64,000 nucleotides of DNA, taken from positions 83,501 to 147,500 of the forward strand of contig NZ_AUHV01000006.1 in NCBI RefSeq assembly GCF_000423365.1. The letters run 5' to 3'. This document shows positions 26,374-36,243 of this stretch, one piece after another. The translations under genes and the position numbers were made by a program. The notes below the pieces were generated by a model. It saw only the letters and a program-made list of their open reading frames with translations. It made no database searches and was not told the origin of the DNA. Each line of letters opens with the position of its first letter. Position 1 is the stretch's first letter. The stretch is from Maritalea myrionectae DSM 19524. GTDB lineage: Bacteria; Pseudomonadota; Alphaproteobacteria; Rhizobiales; Devosiaceae.

Positions 26374-28152
26374 CTAAAGCGGCCAAAAGACCAACAAGGC
26401 GGGCACGGATATAGCCACAATCAAGATTTCCAATGGTAGACCCATGCGCCAGTAATCTGCAAAGGAATAACCACCCGGGCCCAGCACCAGCATATTGTTT
26501 TTATGGCCGATGGGGGTCAAAAACGCGCAAGAGGCGGCAATGGCCACGGCCATCAAAAAGGTGTCCGGGTTAACCCCCATTTGGCTGGCAAGGCCGACGG
26601 CAATGGGGGCCGCAACGATGGCGGTGGCGGTGTTGTTGAGCACGTCCGACAGGGTCATGGTCACGATCATGAGCAGGGTGAGGGCCACCCAGGCAGGCAA
26701 CCCTGCGGTGGCCGCTGCCAAGCCATCAACAATCAATTGGGTGCCGCCGGAGCTTTCTAACGCGCTGCCTAAGGGGATCATCGAGCCCAGCAGCACCACA
26801 ACGGGCCATTCGATTGTGTCGTATAATTCGCGGATGGGCACAATGTCAGTATAAACGAACACCACGGCCACCAGGGCGAGGGCGACAGGCAGATAGAGCC
26901 AGCCAATGCTGGCGGCAATCAGGGCGGCGGCAAATAGGCCAATGGCCAATCCGGCGCGCTCATATTGGGTCACTTGCAGGCCACGATCTGCCAAAGGCAA
27001 ACAGCCCATGCGCGGGATCACATCGTCAATGGCCTCAGGCGCGCCGAGCAGCAGCAAAATATCACCAGGCTGCAGTTTGGTTTTGCGCACTTGTTCACGC
27101 TGGGTCTGGCCTTGGCGCGAAAGCCCCAAAAGCGACACGCCATAGCGCGACAGCAACCGAATATTCATCGCAGTGCGGCCAATCAAACGGCTGTCATTGC
27201 CGACCACAGCTTCGGCCAGCATCAGATCGCCGGACAGGGCGTTTTTAGACGAGGAGGCTTGGCCCTGATATTGCAGGCTCAATGCGCCGACCAGCGCGTT
27301 GATGGCAGCGGGTGCGGCTTCAATGATCAAGGAATCCCCTTCACGGATTTCTTCATTGCGAGCCCGTCCGGCCAATCGTTTGCCGCGACGGGAAAGCCCA
27401 AGAATGATGCAATCGTTTTCTTCCGCAATGGAATCCAAATCTTTGACCTGTTGGCCGATGGCGGATGAACCTTCGGCCACCACCAAATCGGCGACATAGC
27501 CTTCCAGCTCCATCAAATCTTGCGGCGAGTTTTTGGCTTTCTTTTGTTCCGGGATCAAGCGCCAGCCAATGGTGGACACAAAAATGATGCCGATGGTGGC
27601 AACAATGATGCCGACGGGCGCAAAGTCGAACATGCCGAAGGGTTCACCTAACGCCGACTCTCGGAAAGAACCAATGATGATGTTGGGCGGCGTGCCGATC
27701 AGGGTCATCAGCCCGCCCAAAATGGTGGCGAAGGAAAGCGGCATCAGGGTTTGACCCGGCGTGCGACCCGCCTTTTGCGCGGCTTGAATGTCTACAGGCA
27801 TCAGCAGCGCCAGCGCGGCCACATTGTTCATAAAGGCGGAAAGTATGCCGCCAATGCCACCCATAATGGTGATGTGCATGCCAATGGAGCGGGAGTGATC
27901 GATCACCGAGCGGGTGATCAGGTCCACAGCGCCTGAATTGGTGAGGCCGCGTGAAACCACCAGCACCAGCGCCACGATGATGGTGGCCGGGTGGCCAAAG
28001 CCCTCAAAGGCAATTTCGGTTGGAACGACCCCGGCGATCAGACCGGCAATGAGGGCGGTGAACGCCACCAGATCGTAGCGCCATTTGCCCCACAGCAGTC
28101 CCACAAAAACCAGAAAGAACAAGCTAAACAGAATAATTTGATCGAGCGTCAT
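26374..28152 (-). CDS. SLC13/DASS-family permease with two TrkA-C domains
   Basis: 592 residues from ATG 28152. Ten or more membrane helices form two halves, carrying NNVAALALLMPV, LIGTPPNIIIGSFRE and later LSDVLNNTATAIVAAPIAVG, TPIGHKNN, the SNT-like ion/substrate motifs of the divalent anion:Na+ symporters. Between the halves (about residues 205-385) sit two TrkA-C (RCK_C) regulatory domains. Proteins of this type carry sulfate, dicarboxylates or related anions; the substrate cannot be told from sequence. Confidence 0.92.
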   Translation of the reverse strand: MTLDQIILFSLFFLVFVGLLWGKWRYDLVAFTALIAGLIAGVVPTEIAFEGFGHPATIIVALVLVVSRGLTNSGAVDLITRSVIDHSRSIGMHITIMGGIGGILSAFMNNVAALALLMPVDIQAAQKAGRTPGQTLMPLSFATILGGLMTLIGTPPNIIIGSFRESALGEPFGMFDFAPVGIIVATIGIIFVSTIGWRLIPEQKKAKNSPQDLMELEGYVADLVVAEGSSAIGQQVKDLDSIAEENDCIILGLSRRGKRLAGRARNEEIREGDSLIIEAAPAAINALVGALSLQYQGQASSSKNALSGDLMLAEAVVGNDSRLIGRTAMNIRLLSRYGVSLLGLSRQGQTQREQVRKTKLQPGDILLLLGAPEAIDDVIPRMGCLPLADRGLQVTQYERAGLAIGLFAAALIAASIGWLYLPVALALVAVVFVYTDIVPIRELYDTIEWPVVVLLGSMIPLGSALESSGGTQLIVDGLAAATAGLPAWVALTLLMIVTMTLSDVLNNTATAIVAAPIAVGLASQMGVNPDTFLMAVAIAASCAFLTPIGHKNNMLVLGPGGYSFADYWRMGLPLEILIVAISVPALLVFWPL

Positions 28153-28280
28153 AAAAGGGGGCTCCCAACCTGCCACTTTCCTTTGTCAATTTTGGCGCAT
28201 GATGGCAAACTGTGGCGCGTGTGGCCAGTCTTTTGACGGGAAAGTTTGCCCCAAATTGGGGGCAGAAATGAAATAAAGAG

Positions 28281-28856
28281 ATGGTTGAAAGTTTAAAGAA
28301 AGAAATTGCAGCTTGCACCCTTTGTTTGCCGCATTTGGCGCATGGGGTTCGGCCTGTAGTGCAATTGAGTCAAAAGGCAAAAATTGCCATTGCCGGACAA
28401 GCGCCGGGGCGCGTGGTGTATGAGACGGGATTGCCGTTTAACGATAAAAGCGGGGATCGATTGCGCGAGTGGCTGGGGGTGACCCGCGACCAGTTTTACG
28501 ATCCTGACCTGTTTGCGATTGTGCCCATGGGTTTTTGCTATCCGGGCACGGGCAAATCCGGTGATTTGCCACCGCGGCCTGAATGTCGCGCCACCTGGCA
28601 CGACCGGATTTTTGAAGAAATGGATCAGCTTGAATTGATTGTGGTGATTGGCGCTTACGCCGTCGACTATCATTTGGGCAAGCGGGCCTATAAGACCCTC
28701 ACAGAGACCGTGAAAAACTGGCAGGACTTTCAACCCCGCCATATGGTGCTGCCGCATCCCAGCCCGCGAAACAATATATGGTTGCGGCGCAACCCATGGT
28801 ATGAACAAAGCATTGTTCCTGCACTTCAAAGGCGTGTCGATTGTCTGCTCTCTTAA
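28281..28856 (+). CDS. Uracil-DNA glycosylase superfamily protein
   Basis: 191 residues. The first motif is AGQAPGRVVYETGLPFNDKSG, and the last is VLPHPSPRNN, together the two active-site motifs of the UDG fold, with CTLCLPHL near the start. The single N-terminal CxxC and the first motif do not match a classic family 4 iron-sulfur UDG, so this is a divergent uracil-DNA glycosylase-like protein of the kind widespread in proteobacteria. Glycosylase activity is inferred. The 3' end overlaps the next gene by 16 bases. Confidence 0.85.
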   Translation: MVESLKKEIAACTLCLPHLAHGVRPVVQLSQKAKIAIAGQAPGRVVYETGLPFNDKSGDRLREWLGVTRDQFYDPDLFAIVPMGFCYPGTGKSGDLPPRPECRATWHDRIFEEMDQLELIVVIGAYAVDYHLGKRAYKTLTETVKNWQDFQPRHMVLPHPSPRNNIWLRRNPWYEQSIVPALQRRVDCLLS

Positions 28857-29539
28857 AGCCGCCGCATTTTCGGTCAGTATTGTTTCATTACGCCGCCGTT
28901 GGGTTGCAGCTTCCGCCGCAGCTTTTATCACCCTTTTTGTTTAAGACAGGCACGGCGCCCTATTTCGACAATGAGTCGTCAAGTGCTTGGTTTTTGGCGC
29001 AACTTGCTGCGGCAAAAAGCTATTTGGAATATGGCAGCGGCGGCACCACTTTTGCAGCGGCGCAGTTGAAGAAACCGTTTTTCAGCAAAGAGAGCGACCT
29101 GAGATTTTGTCGTAGCGTTGCACATTCCATCGCCGCTGCGGGATTGTCGGCGCCAGAGCAAAATCTGGTGCATGCCGATATTGGGCCGACGGAAAATTGG
29201 GGCTATCCAGGCGGATTTAGGCGACCCAATTCAACGCGATTGGCAAAGTTTGATGCCTATTCGGATTTTCCAGAAATGGAGGTCGCGCCAGATCTGGTAT
29301 TGATCGACGGGCGGTTTCGCGTCGCCTGTTTTCTCAAAGCAATCAAAGCGCTGGATGGCGCGCGCGACTATACCATTATTGTCGATGATTATGTGGATCG
29401 GCCACACTATCATTGCATTGAGCAGTTTGTGCCAAAAGCGCATATGGTGGGGCGAATGGCAGTGTTTAAGCCCGCACCGATCACTGATCTGGAAGCGCTT
29501 GAGCGTCAACTTGATGCCTATCGGTACGACCCAAGATAG
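28841..29539 (+). CDS. Unrecognised protein, possible methyltransferase-like Rossmann fold
   Basis: About 232 residues. I do not recognise the family firmly. SYLEYGSGGTTFAAAQL resembles SAM-binding motif I, and PDLVLIDGRFRVACFLKAI plus DYTIIVDDYVDRPHYH look like later strands of a Rossmann fold. The only usable start is TTG 28841 (AAGG upstream), inside the UDG gene; there is no ATG or GTG before the upstream in-frame TGA at 28802. The 16-base overlap suggests coupled translation. Proteins of similar layout occur in Rhodobacterales and rhizobia without known function. Confidence 0.65.
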   Translation: MSALLKPPHFRSVLFHYAAVGLQLPPQLLSPFLFKTGTAPYFDNESSSAWFLAQLAAAKSYLEYGSGGTTFAAAQLKKPFFSKESDLRFCRSVAHSIAAAGLSAPEQNLVHADIGPTENWGYPGGFRRPNSTRLAKFDAYSDFPEMEVAPDLVLIDGRFRVACFLKAIKALDGARDYTIIVDDYVDRPHYHCIEQFVPKAHMVGRMAVFKPAPITDLEALERQLDAYRYDPR

Positions 29540-29617
29540 ACGTGCTTGGCATTCGCAGATATTTGCAATGTGGCGCTTCTTGCCTATCATTGCACATCGC
29601 TTTTGAGGAAAACGCCA

Positions 29618-29854
29618 ATGCCCACGCCAACCCCCTGTCTTTGGTTTGACAACAATGCGGAAGAGGCCGCGCGCTTTTATTGCTCCATCTTTGAGCGTGC
29701 AGAAATGCTGCATCCCGCAGAACCAACACCCAAAGGGGCGCATCTGCCCTTCATGTCAGATCCGCAAGTGGCAAAAGCGGCCACAGAGGCCAAGTTCAAA
29801 ATGCGCAAAATCATTGTGGCGGATTTGGAAGCGGTGGCAGATGCGGCGCGCTAG
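29618..29854 (+). pseudogene. PhnB/VOC-family protein with its centre deleted
   Basis: 78 residues. The first 28 residues, from MPTPTPCLWFDNNAEEAARF onward, match the start of PhnB-like (3-demethylubiquinone-type) VOC proteins. The last 35, from PFMSDPQVAKAATEAKFKMR, match the end of the same family. The roughly 95 residues between, which carry the beta-alpha-beta-beta-beta modules and metal site, are missing, against a usual length of 140-160. The frame is kept across the junction, so the relic could still be translated (GAGG before ATG) but cannot form the normal fold. Confidence 0.7.
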
Positions 29855-30550
29855 CTAGTTCGGCTTTTCCAGCACCAGAAAAATAAAGCGCGGTTGGGTG
29901 GTGAGCTTTTTGTAAGCGTTAGGAAATTGCGCCTCGGTTTCTGGCAGCGGCATGGGTTCCTTGATCCTATCGATCTGCAACCCAGCGACTTTGATCTCCT
30001 CGACCATTTGGGTGAGGGGGCGCCGCCAATAGCGCACATAAAGGGTGCCATCCGGCTTGTCCCAGCTATCTTCAATCAGCGTATGGGCGAAATAGTTTTC
30101 GCCCCCGGCCAATTCATGATCCATAAAAGGATGGTGGGTGGAGATCACCACTTCGCCACCGGGCTTGAGCAATCGATAAAACTCACTGAGCGGTGTTTGC
30201 CAATGTTCCACATAGTGCAGGGCCAGCGCACATAGAATGCGGTCAAATTGCGTGTCTTGATAAGGCAGGGGTTCTGCCAGGTTCGCTTTTTTAAGGCTGA
30301 CCCGATCGCCAAGCGCCTCTTTGGCAAAAGCGAGCATATTTTCGCTCATGTCAAAGCCATGCACGTTTGCGCCTTTGGCCAACAGGTCGGCACAATGCTT
30401 GCCACCACCACAGCCCGCGTCCAGCACCGTTAAGCCCTTCACATCGCCCATCAGCTCTATAGAGTTGGGGCGTTCGTAAAGATCGTTCCACGGGCTTGTC
30501 TTTTCGGCGTCGTAAATCTTTGCGAGCTTGTCGAAATCTGTGGCGGTCAT
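29855..30550 (-). CDS. Class I SAM-dependent methyltransferase
   Basis: 231 residues. Motif I is VLDAGCGGGKHCADL (about residues 42-56), motif II is NVHGFDMSENML, then FDRILCALALHYVEHW and LLKPGGEVVIS. This is a UbiE/BioC-type small-molecule methyltransferase; the substrate is unknown. It is separated from secA by a terminator, so it is its own unit. Its stop lies directly against the stop of the convergent VOC relic. Confidence 0.9.
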   Translation of the reverse strand: MTATDFDKLAKIYDAEKTSPWNDLYERPNSIELMGDVKGLTVLDAGCGGGKHCADLLAKGANVHGFDMSENMLAFAKEALGDRVSLKKANLAEPLPYQDTQFDRILCALALHYVEHWQTPLSEFYRLLKPGGEVVISTHHPFMDHELAGGENYFAHTLIEDSWDKPDGTLYVRYWRRPLTQMVEEIKVAGLQIDRIKEPMPLPETEAQFPNAYKKLTTQPRFIFLVLEKPN

Positions 30551-30568
30551 TTGGTTCCCCTAGAGACA

Positions 30569-30597
30569 AAAAAGGCGCTTTGGATAAAGCGCCTTTT
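30569..30597 (-). terminator. Terminator after secA
   Basis: An AAAGGCGCTTT/AAAGCGCCTTT hairpin with a four-base loop, followed on the minus strand by TTTTTTGTC. It lies 26 bp past the secA stop and just before the methyltransferase gene. Confidence 0.85.
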
Positions 30598-30622
30598 GAA
30601 ATTATTCTGCCTTGCTTGGCGA

Positions 30623-33280
30623 CTAGTAAGCGCCGTGGCAATGCTTGTATTTTTTGCCTGAACCACAAGGGCATGGATCGTTGCGGCGCACTTTGCCCCA
30701 ATTCTCCATGTTGAGATCGCTATCTTCACCCACTTCGTTTCTGCCGGTTTGCGGGTTGATATGGCTTTCTTGCATTTGTGGCATTTCGGGCTCTGGTGGC
30801 CGCATTTCGATTTGCACATGGCTGATCTGGGTGATCACCAATTCGCGCAAGCGGTCCAACAGGCCTTGGAACAATTCATAGGCTTCTTGCTTATATTCGT
30901 TCAGCGGATCGCGCTGGGCAATCGCGCGCCAACCCACCACTTTGGACAAATGGTCGAGGGTCACAAGGTGTTCGCGCCACAGGCCGTCCAATGATTGCAG
31001 CAAGAACTGCTTTTCAATCTGGCGCATAACGTCTGGTGTGTATTGCGCTGCTTTTGCGGCGGCGGCTTCATCGGCAACTTTGGTGAGGCGCTCGGTGACT
31101 TCGGCAACGTCGATGCCTTCTTCTTCCGCCCATTTGTCCGTATGAACCTCAATATTGAGGTATGTTTTGGCCGCTTCGTTCAGGCCTTCAGTGTTCCATT
31201 GCTCAGGATAGGCCCGTTCAGGCACAAAGCGCTGGATAATGTCTTCCACCACATCGTGACGCATTTCGGTGATGGTTTCGCTGACATTGTCATCATCCAT
31301 CAATTCAAGGCGCTGTTCAAAGATCACCTTACGCTGATCATTCATCACATCATCATATTTGAGGATGTTTTTCCGAATGTCGAAGTTGCGCGCTTCCACT
31401 TTGGATTGTGAGCGTTCAAGCGCACTGGAGACCCATGGGTGAGAAATGGCTTCGCCATCTTCAAGGCCCAATTTGGTCAGCATGGATTCCATGCGCTCGG
31501 GCGCAAAGATCCGCATCAAATCATCTTGCAATGACAAGTAGAATTTCGAACGGCCCGGATCGCCCTGACGGCCAGAACGGCCACGCAACTGGTTGTCGAT
31601 CCGGCGTGATTCATGGCGCTCGGTGCCCACCACATAAAGCCCGCCAGCGGCGAGGGACTTTTGCTTGTTTTCTTCAATCTCGGCTTTGATCGCTTCGATC
31701 TTTTTCTCGCGCTCTTCGCCTTCAAGGCCATCACATTCAAGATCAACGCGCATTTCCAAATTGCCGCCGAGCTGAATGTCGGTACCACGGCCTGCCATGT
31801 TGGTGGCGATGGTCACGGCGCCGGGCATGCCGGCATTGGCGATGATGTGCGCTTCTTGCTCATGCTGGCGCGCGTTCAAAACTTTAACGTCTTTCACGCC
31901 TTCTTTTTCCAGCATCTTGGCCAATTGCTCAGATTTTTCAATCGAGGTGGTGCCCACCAAAACAGGCTGGCCCTTGGGCTGGCACGCTGCCACTTCTTTG
32001 GCGATGGCTTCGTATTTTTCTTCTTGGGTGCGGTAGACTTCGTCTTCCTCATCAATCCGTGCAGTTGGCCGGTTGGTGGGTACAGTCACCACATTGAGCT
32101 TATAAATGTCGGCAAATTCTTCGGCCTCGGTGGAGGCGGTGCCGGTCATGCCAGCCAGCTTGTCGTAAAGCCGGAAATAGTTTTGGAATGTGATGGAGGC
32201 CAGCGTTTGGTTTTCAGGCTGAATTTCAGCGCCTTCTTTGGCTTCCAATGCTTGGTGCAAACCTTCGGAGAACCGACGGCCCGGCATCATGCGGCCGGTA
32301 AACTCGTCCACGATCACCACTTCATTGTTGCGCACAATATAGTCTTTGTCGCGGGTGAAGAGTTTGTGGGCGCGCAACGCAGCATTCAAATGGTGCACCA
32401 CTGAGACGTTCTCAACGTCATAAAGGCCTTCGCCTTTGATCAGCTCCTCCTTACGCAGCACCTCTTCCAGTTTTTCAATGCCTTGGTCGGTGAAGGTGGC
32501 GGAGCGTTGCTTTTCGTCAAGCTCATAATCGCCTTCTTCCACCAAGGGGATCAGGGCGTTGATTTTGACATAGAGGTCGGAGCGGTCTTCGGACGGGCCC
32601 GAAATGATCAAGGGCGTCCGCGCCTCATCGATCAAGATGCTGTCCACCTCATCGACGATCGCAAAATTATGGCCGCGTTGCACCATTTGCTCGCGCGAGT
32701 ATTTCATATTGTCGCGCAAATAGTCGAAGCCGAATTCGTTGTTGGTGCCGTAGGTTACGTCCGCTTGATAGGCCGCGCGACGTTGATCTTCTGAAATGCC
32801 ATGGATGATGACGCCGGTGGTCAGGCCCAAAAAGCTGTAGACCTGGTTCATCCATTCGGCATCACGCTTGGCCAGATAATCGTTCACGGTTACAACGTGC
32901 ACGCCTTTTTCGGCGATGGCATTGAGATATACCGCCAATGTTGCCACCAGGGTTTTACCCTCACCAGTGCGCATTTCAGCGATTGCATTGTCGTTGAGCA
33001 CCATGCCGCCAATCAGCTGCACATCATAGTGGCGCTGACCGAGGGCGCGCTTGGCCCCTTCGCGTACAACCGCGAAGGCCGGGACCAAAAGATCCTTTAG
33101 CGTCTTGCCGTCTTTATATTCTTGCTTGAATTGTTCCGTTTTCGCGCGCAGTTCATCGTCGCTCAGCGCTGCGATTTCCGGCTCCATCGCGTTGATCGCA
33201 TCAACCAGTGGCTGATATTTCTTGACCTGACGATCATTTGCGGAACCAAAGATTTTTTTAGCCAGTGCAGCTAATGCCAT
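30623..33280 (-). CDS. secA: Preprotein translocase ATPase SecA
   Basis: 885 residues from ATG 33280 ([12 protein letters not shown]). Contains the DEAD motor Walker [35 protein letters not shown], the preprotein cross-linking domain, [13 protein letters not shown] and [13 protein letters not shown]. The C-terminal SEC-C zinc tail is [14 protein letters not shown], which binds SecB and ribosomes. It powers Sec export at the inner membrane. The C-terminal insert length is usual for alphaproteobacteria. Divergent from ppiC. Confidence 0.98.
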   Translation of the reverse strand: MALAALAKKIFGSANDRQVKKYQPLVDAINAMEPEIAALSDDELRAKTEQFKQEYKDGKTLKDLLVPAFAVVREGAKRALGQRHYDVQLIGGMVLNDNAIAEMRTGEGKTLVATLAVYLNAIAEKGVHVVTVNDYLAKRDAEWMNQVYSFLGLTTGVIIHGISEDQRRAAYQADVTYGTNNEFGFDYLRDNMKYSREQMVQRGHNFAIVDEVDSILIDEARTPLIISGPSEDRSDLYVKINALIPLVEEGDYELDEKQRSATFTDQGIEKLEEVLRKEELIKGEGLYDVENVSVVHHLNAALRAHKLFTRDKDYIVRNNEVVIVDEFTGRMMPGRRFSEGLHQALEAKEGAEIQPENQTLASITFQNYFRLYDKLAGMTGTASTEAEEFADIYKLNVVTVPTNRPTARIDEEDEVYRTQEEKYEAIAKEVAACQPKGQPVLVGTTSIEKSEQLAKMLEKEGVKDVKVLNARQHEQEAHIIANAGMPGAVTIATNMAGRGTDIQLGGNLEMRVDLECDGLEGEEREKKIEAIKAEIEENKQKSLAAGGLYVVGTERHESRRIDNQLRGRSGRQGDPGRSKFYLSLQDDLMRIFAPERMESMLTKLGLEDGEAISHPWVSSALERSQSKVEARNFDIRKNILKYDDVMNDQRKVIFEQRLELMDDDNVSETITEMRHDVVEDIIQRFVPERAYPEQWNTEGLNEAAKTYLNIEVHTDKWAEEEGIDVAEVTERLTKVADEAAAAKAAQYTPDVMRQIEKQFLLQSLDGLWREHLVTLDHLSKVVGWRAIAQRDPLNEYKQEAYELFQGLLDRLRELVITQISHVQIEMRPPEPEMPQMQESHINPQTGRNEVGEDSDLNMENWGKVRRNDPCPCGSGKKYKHCHGAY

Positions 33281-33516
33281 GACAGATGTCCTTATTGATG
33301 CCTCAAAATCGGGTTTTAGGCCCTTAAGGCGACAGGAATGTGTTCGTTTTTTAAATGTGACACGATCAAATGCCACATTTGGCCACTAAAAAAGCAGCGT
33401 TGGGAGATGTAGTGCTGGCAAAGTGTCTTGTCAACGCTTCACAAATCACGCAAACCTCACAGCTAATTGTATCTGGCCGCAAAAATGGCCAGCCACACAA
33501 AGAAAAGGAACGTCTT

Positions 33517-34380
33517 ATGACCGGAATGCTTTACCAACTGAAAAACTTTACCTCAGCGCTTGTCTTGGGAGGGGTTGTTGCCGTTGGTTCGGTTTTTGCG
33601 GTCTCTGGTGCGCTGGCGCAGGACGCCACTCAGCAGCAAGCGCCTCAATTTGATCCGGACAAAGTGGTGGCTAAGGTTGGCGATTCAGCCATCACTGAGC
33701 TTGACCTTATTTATGCCATTGAAGATTTGGGCCAAGATATTGCACAGATCCCACCGCAACAGCGTCGGCAGTTTGTCATTCAAATGCTGGTGGATATGAA
33801 AGTGATGGCGCAAGTGGCGCGGGATGAAGGCATGGCGGAGAGCGAAGTGTTTGAACGCCGCAAAGCCTATCTTGAAGACCGGGCATTGCGCCGGGCCTAT
33901 TTGGAAGAGGTTGTGGCCAAGTCGATCACCGATGAAGAGGTGAAGGCTGAATATGATGCCATCTTCAAAGATTTTGAAGGTCAGGAAGAGCTGCGCGCGC
34001 GTCATATTTTGGTGGAAACTGAAGAAGAAGCGCAAGCATTGGTTGAAGAGATCAATGGCGGCGCTGACTTTGCGGAAACAGCAAAAGAAAAATCCACTGG
34101 CCCGAGTGGTGCACAAGGCGGCGACCTTGGTTATTTCAAACAGGGCGACATGGTGCCTGAGTTTTATGAAGCCGCAAATGCGTTGCAAGTTGGCGATGTT
34201 TCTGCGCCCGTGCAATCACAGTTTGGCTGGCACGTGATCAAGCTGGAAGACCGCAAGGCTGCTGAGCCGCCTGCATTGGCACAGGTTGAGCAACAAGTGC
34301 GTCAGCGAGTTTTGGCGAAGAAATTCGAAAAAATCGTGGCGGACAATAAAGAAAACATCACCGTCGAAATCGTAGAATAG
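33517..34380 (+). CDS. Periplasmic parvulin-type peptidyl-prolyl isomerase (PpiC/SurA-like)
   Basis: 287 residues from ATG 33517 (AAAAGGA upstream). Signal peptide with cleavage at GALAQD; a SurA_N-like helical part (VVAKVGDSAITELDL); a parvulin domain at about residues 155-250 (ELRARHILVETEEEAQALVEE, SGAQGGDLGYFKQGDMV, QSQFGWHVIKLEDR). It assists folding of exported proteins in the periplasm. The divergent secA gene and the argJ gene 10 bp downstream repeat the order seen in other rhizobia. Confidence 0.93.
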   Translation: MTGMLYQLKNFTSALVLGGVVAVGSVFAVSGALAQDATQQQAPQFDPDKVVAKVGDSAITELDLIYAIEDLGQDIAQIPPQQRRQFVIQMLVDMKVMAQVARDEGMAESEVFERRKAYLEDRALRRAYLEEVVAKSITDEEVKAEYDAIFKDFEGQEELRARHILVETEEEAQALVEEINGGADFAETAKEKSTGPSGAQGGDLGYFKQGDMVPEFYEAANALQVGDVSAPVQSQFGWHVIKLEDRKAAEPPALAQVEQQVRQRVLAKKFEKIVADNKENITVEIVE

Positions 34381-34390
34381 GACAGCCTTG

Positions 34391-35620
34391 ATGGAGTTGG
34401 ACATCTCGCCATTGGCGCCCGCGCAATTTGCTGAACTCAACGACATTGATGGGGTGGATATTTTCACCACATCAATTGCTGGCGGCTATAAGGGCCGTGA
34501 TAATTTGTTGCTGGCTAGATTTTGCGAAGGCACGAGCGTGGCCGGGGTGTTCACCACGTCTAAATGTGCGTCTGCACCCATTGATTGGTGCAAAGCCTAT
34601 ATCGACAATGGCGTTGCCCGGGGCCTGATGGTCAATGCGGGCAACGCCAATGCCTTTGTTGGCAAGGTGGGGGCGCAAACGGTCGAGCAGACAGCGCAAG
34701 CCGCTGCGGCCTTTATTGGCTGTACCCCGCAAGAAATCTTTGTGTCGTCAACCGGGGTGATTGGCGAGCCACTTGATCCGCAACCCATGATGGATGCGCT
34801 GGCTCAATTGGATGACGCAAAACGGGGTGGATATGAAGCCGCCGCAAACGCCATCCGCACGACAGACACCTATGCCAAGGGCGCCGGGGCGACGTTGGAT
34901 TTGGATGGGGTGGAGATCAATATCTCAGGCATCGCCAAAGGGTCAGGCATGATTGCGCCGAATATGGCGACGATGCTGGCCTATGTCTTTACAGATGCGC
35001 CGATCGCGGCCGATATTCTGGACGCGCTGCTTAAGCCTGCCAACCGCGCCAGTTTCAATGCCATCACTGTCGATAGCGACACCTCTACATCAGATTGCTG
35101 TTTGGTTTTTGCCACGGGCAAAGCTGACATTGACCCGATCACCAAATTGGATGACCCGCGCTGTGCGCTTTTTGCTGAAGCGTTGCGTGCTGTTCTGCAT
35201 GATTTGGCGTTGCAGATTGTGTGCGACGGGGAAGGGGCGCAAAAGCTGATCATTGTGAAGGTTGAGGGCGCAACATCTGATCAAAGCGCCGATGTGATCG
35301 CCCGCTCAATTGCCAATTCGCCCCTGGTGAAAACCGCTGTGGCGGGGGAAGACGCCAATTGGGGACGGGTGGTGATGGCCGTGGGCAAGGCTGGTGAGCC
35401 AGCGGACCGCGACAAGCTACAAATTCGATTTGGCGATCTTTTGCTGACCGACCAAGGCCAGCGCTCCCCCCATTATCGGGAAGAAGATGCGGCAGCCTAC
35501 ATGAAAAATGATCAGATCGAGATTGGTGTTGATCTGGGGCTAGGCGATGGCGCCGCCACCATCTACACCTGTGATCTGACGCACGGATATATCACCATCA
35601 ATGGCGATTACCGCAGCTAA
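34391..35620 (+). CDS. argJ: Bifunctional glutamate N-acetyltransferase/amino-acid acetyltransferase
   Basis: 409 residues from ATG 34391. The self-cleavage site is GSGMIAPNMATMLAYVF: the Ala-Thr bond before Thr184 is cut to give alpha and beta chains, with Thr184 as nucleophile. NAGNANAFVG and the C-terminal NWGRVVMAVGKAG are family signatures. The enzyme recycles the acetyl group between N-acetylornithine and glutamate in arginine synthesis. It lies 10 bp after ppiC and is followed by mutT, so the three probably form one transcript. Confidence 0.96.
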   Translation: MELDISPLAPAQFAELNDIDGVDIFTTSIAGGYKGRDNLLLARFCEGTSVAGVFTTSKCASAPIDWCKAYIDNGVARGLMVNAGNANAFVGKVGAQTVEQTAQAAAAFIGCTPQEIFVSSTGVIGEPLDPQPMMDALAQLDDAKRGGYEAAANAIRTTDTYAKGAGATLDLDGVEINISGIAKGSGMIAPNMATMLAYVFTDAPIAADILDALLKPANRASFNAITVDSDTSTSDCCLVFATGKADIDPITKLDDPRCALFAEALRAVLHDLALQIVCDGEGAQKLIIVKVEGATSDQSADVIARSIANSPLVKTAVAGEDANWGRVVMAVGKAGEPADRDKLQIRFGDLLLTDQGQRSPHYREEDAAAYMKNDQIEIGVDLGLGDGAATIYTCDLTHGYITINGDYRS

Positions 35621-35638
35621 GCGACAAAGGATAGATGA

Positions 35639-36049
35639 ATGAGCACTGACAAACCGCTTTTGGTTGTGGTGGCCTGTGCCTTGATCGATGCAGATCGACG
35701 GGTGCTCATTGCCCAGCGCCCAGAAGATAAAAATATGGGCGGGCTTTGGGAGTTTCCTGGCGGCAAGCTGGAAAAGGACGAAAGCCCGGAAGAGGCGCTC
35801 ATTCGCGAATTGCGTGAGGAGCTGGCTGTTGAAACGCAAGAGGCGTGCCTGGCGCCGTTGACCTTCGCTTCCTTTTCTTATGAAAGTTTTCACCTTCTCA
35901 TGCCACTTTACGTTTGTCGGAAGTGGCAAGGCACCCCGCAAGCGCTTGAACATCAAGCGTTGAAATGGGTGCGCCCGCAAAAGCTGCGTGACTATGATAT
36001 GCCCCCGGCGGATGAACCATTGATCGCCCATTTGTGCGATCTTTTATAG
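35639..36049 (+). CDS. mutT: MutT-type Nudix hydrolase (8-oxo-dGTP diphosphatase)
   Basis: 136 residues. The Nudix box at about residues 40-64 is GGKLEKDESPEEALIREL followed by REELAV, matching GX5EX7REUXEEXGU except that the last Gly is Ala. LWEFPGGKLE is the usual MutT context. It cleans oxidised dGTP from the nucleotide pool. It follows argJ by 18 bp with AAGGAT upstream of ATG. Confidence 0.92.
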   Translation: MSTDKPLLVVVACALIDADRRVLIAQRPEDKNMGGLWEFPGGKLEKDESPEEALIRELREELAVETQEACLAPLTFASFSYESFHLLMPLYVCRKWQGTPQALEHQALKWVRPQKLRDYDMPPADEPLIAHLCDLL

Positions 36050-36066
36050 GGCACAAAGGGGCGGAT

Positions 36067-36243
36067 ATGGCTATTCTAAAGCGATTTTGGGTCGATGAAA
36101 GCGGCGCTACAGCAATTGAATATGCATTGATTGGCACCCTTGCTTCAGTGGCAATTTTGGGCGGCGTTATGGCCCTTTCGGGCAATTTGGGCCTTGTTTT
36201 TGACGCGGTTGCCACCGCCTTCACCAATGCGATGCCGAGCTAG
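36067..36243 (+). CDS. Flp/Fap-type pilin (orphan)
   Basis: 58 residues from ATG 36067 (AAGGGGCGG upstream). FWVDESGATAIEYALIGTLA is the class IVb (Flp) prepilin signature: processing after the Gly, Glu at position 5 of the mature chain, then one hydrophobic helix. No cpa/tad assembly genes lie in the window, so the pilin is an orphan here. Its last codon overlaps the convergent methyltransferase stop. Confidence 0.88.
   Translation: MAILKRFWVDESGATAIEYALIGTLASVAILGGVMALSGNLGLVFDAVATAFTNAMPS

Noticed and set aside
31613..32404. 263-codon plus-strand frame
   Set aside because: Antisense to secA, which is complete and conserved.
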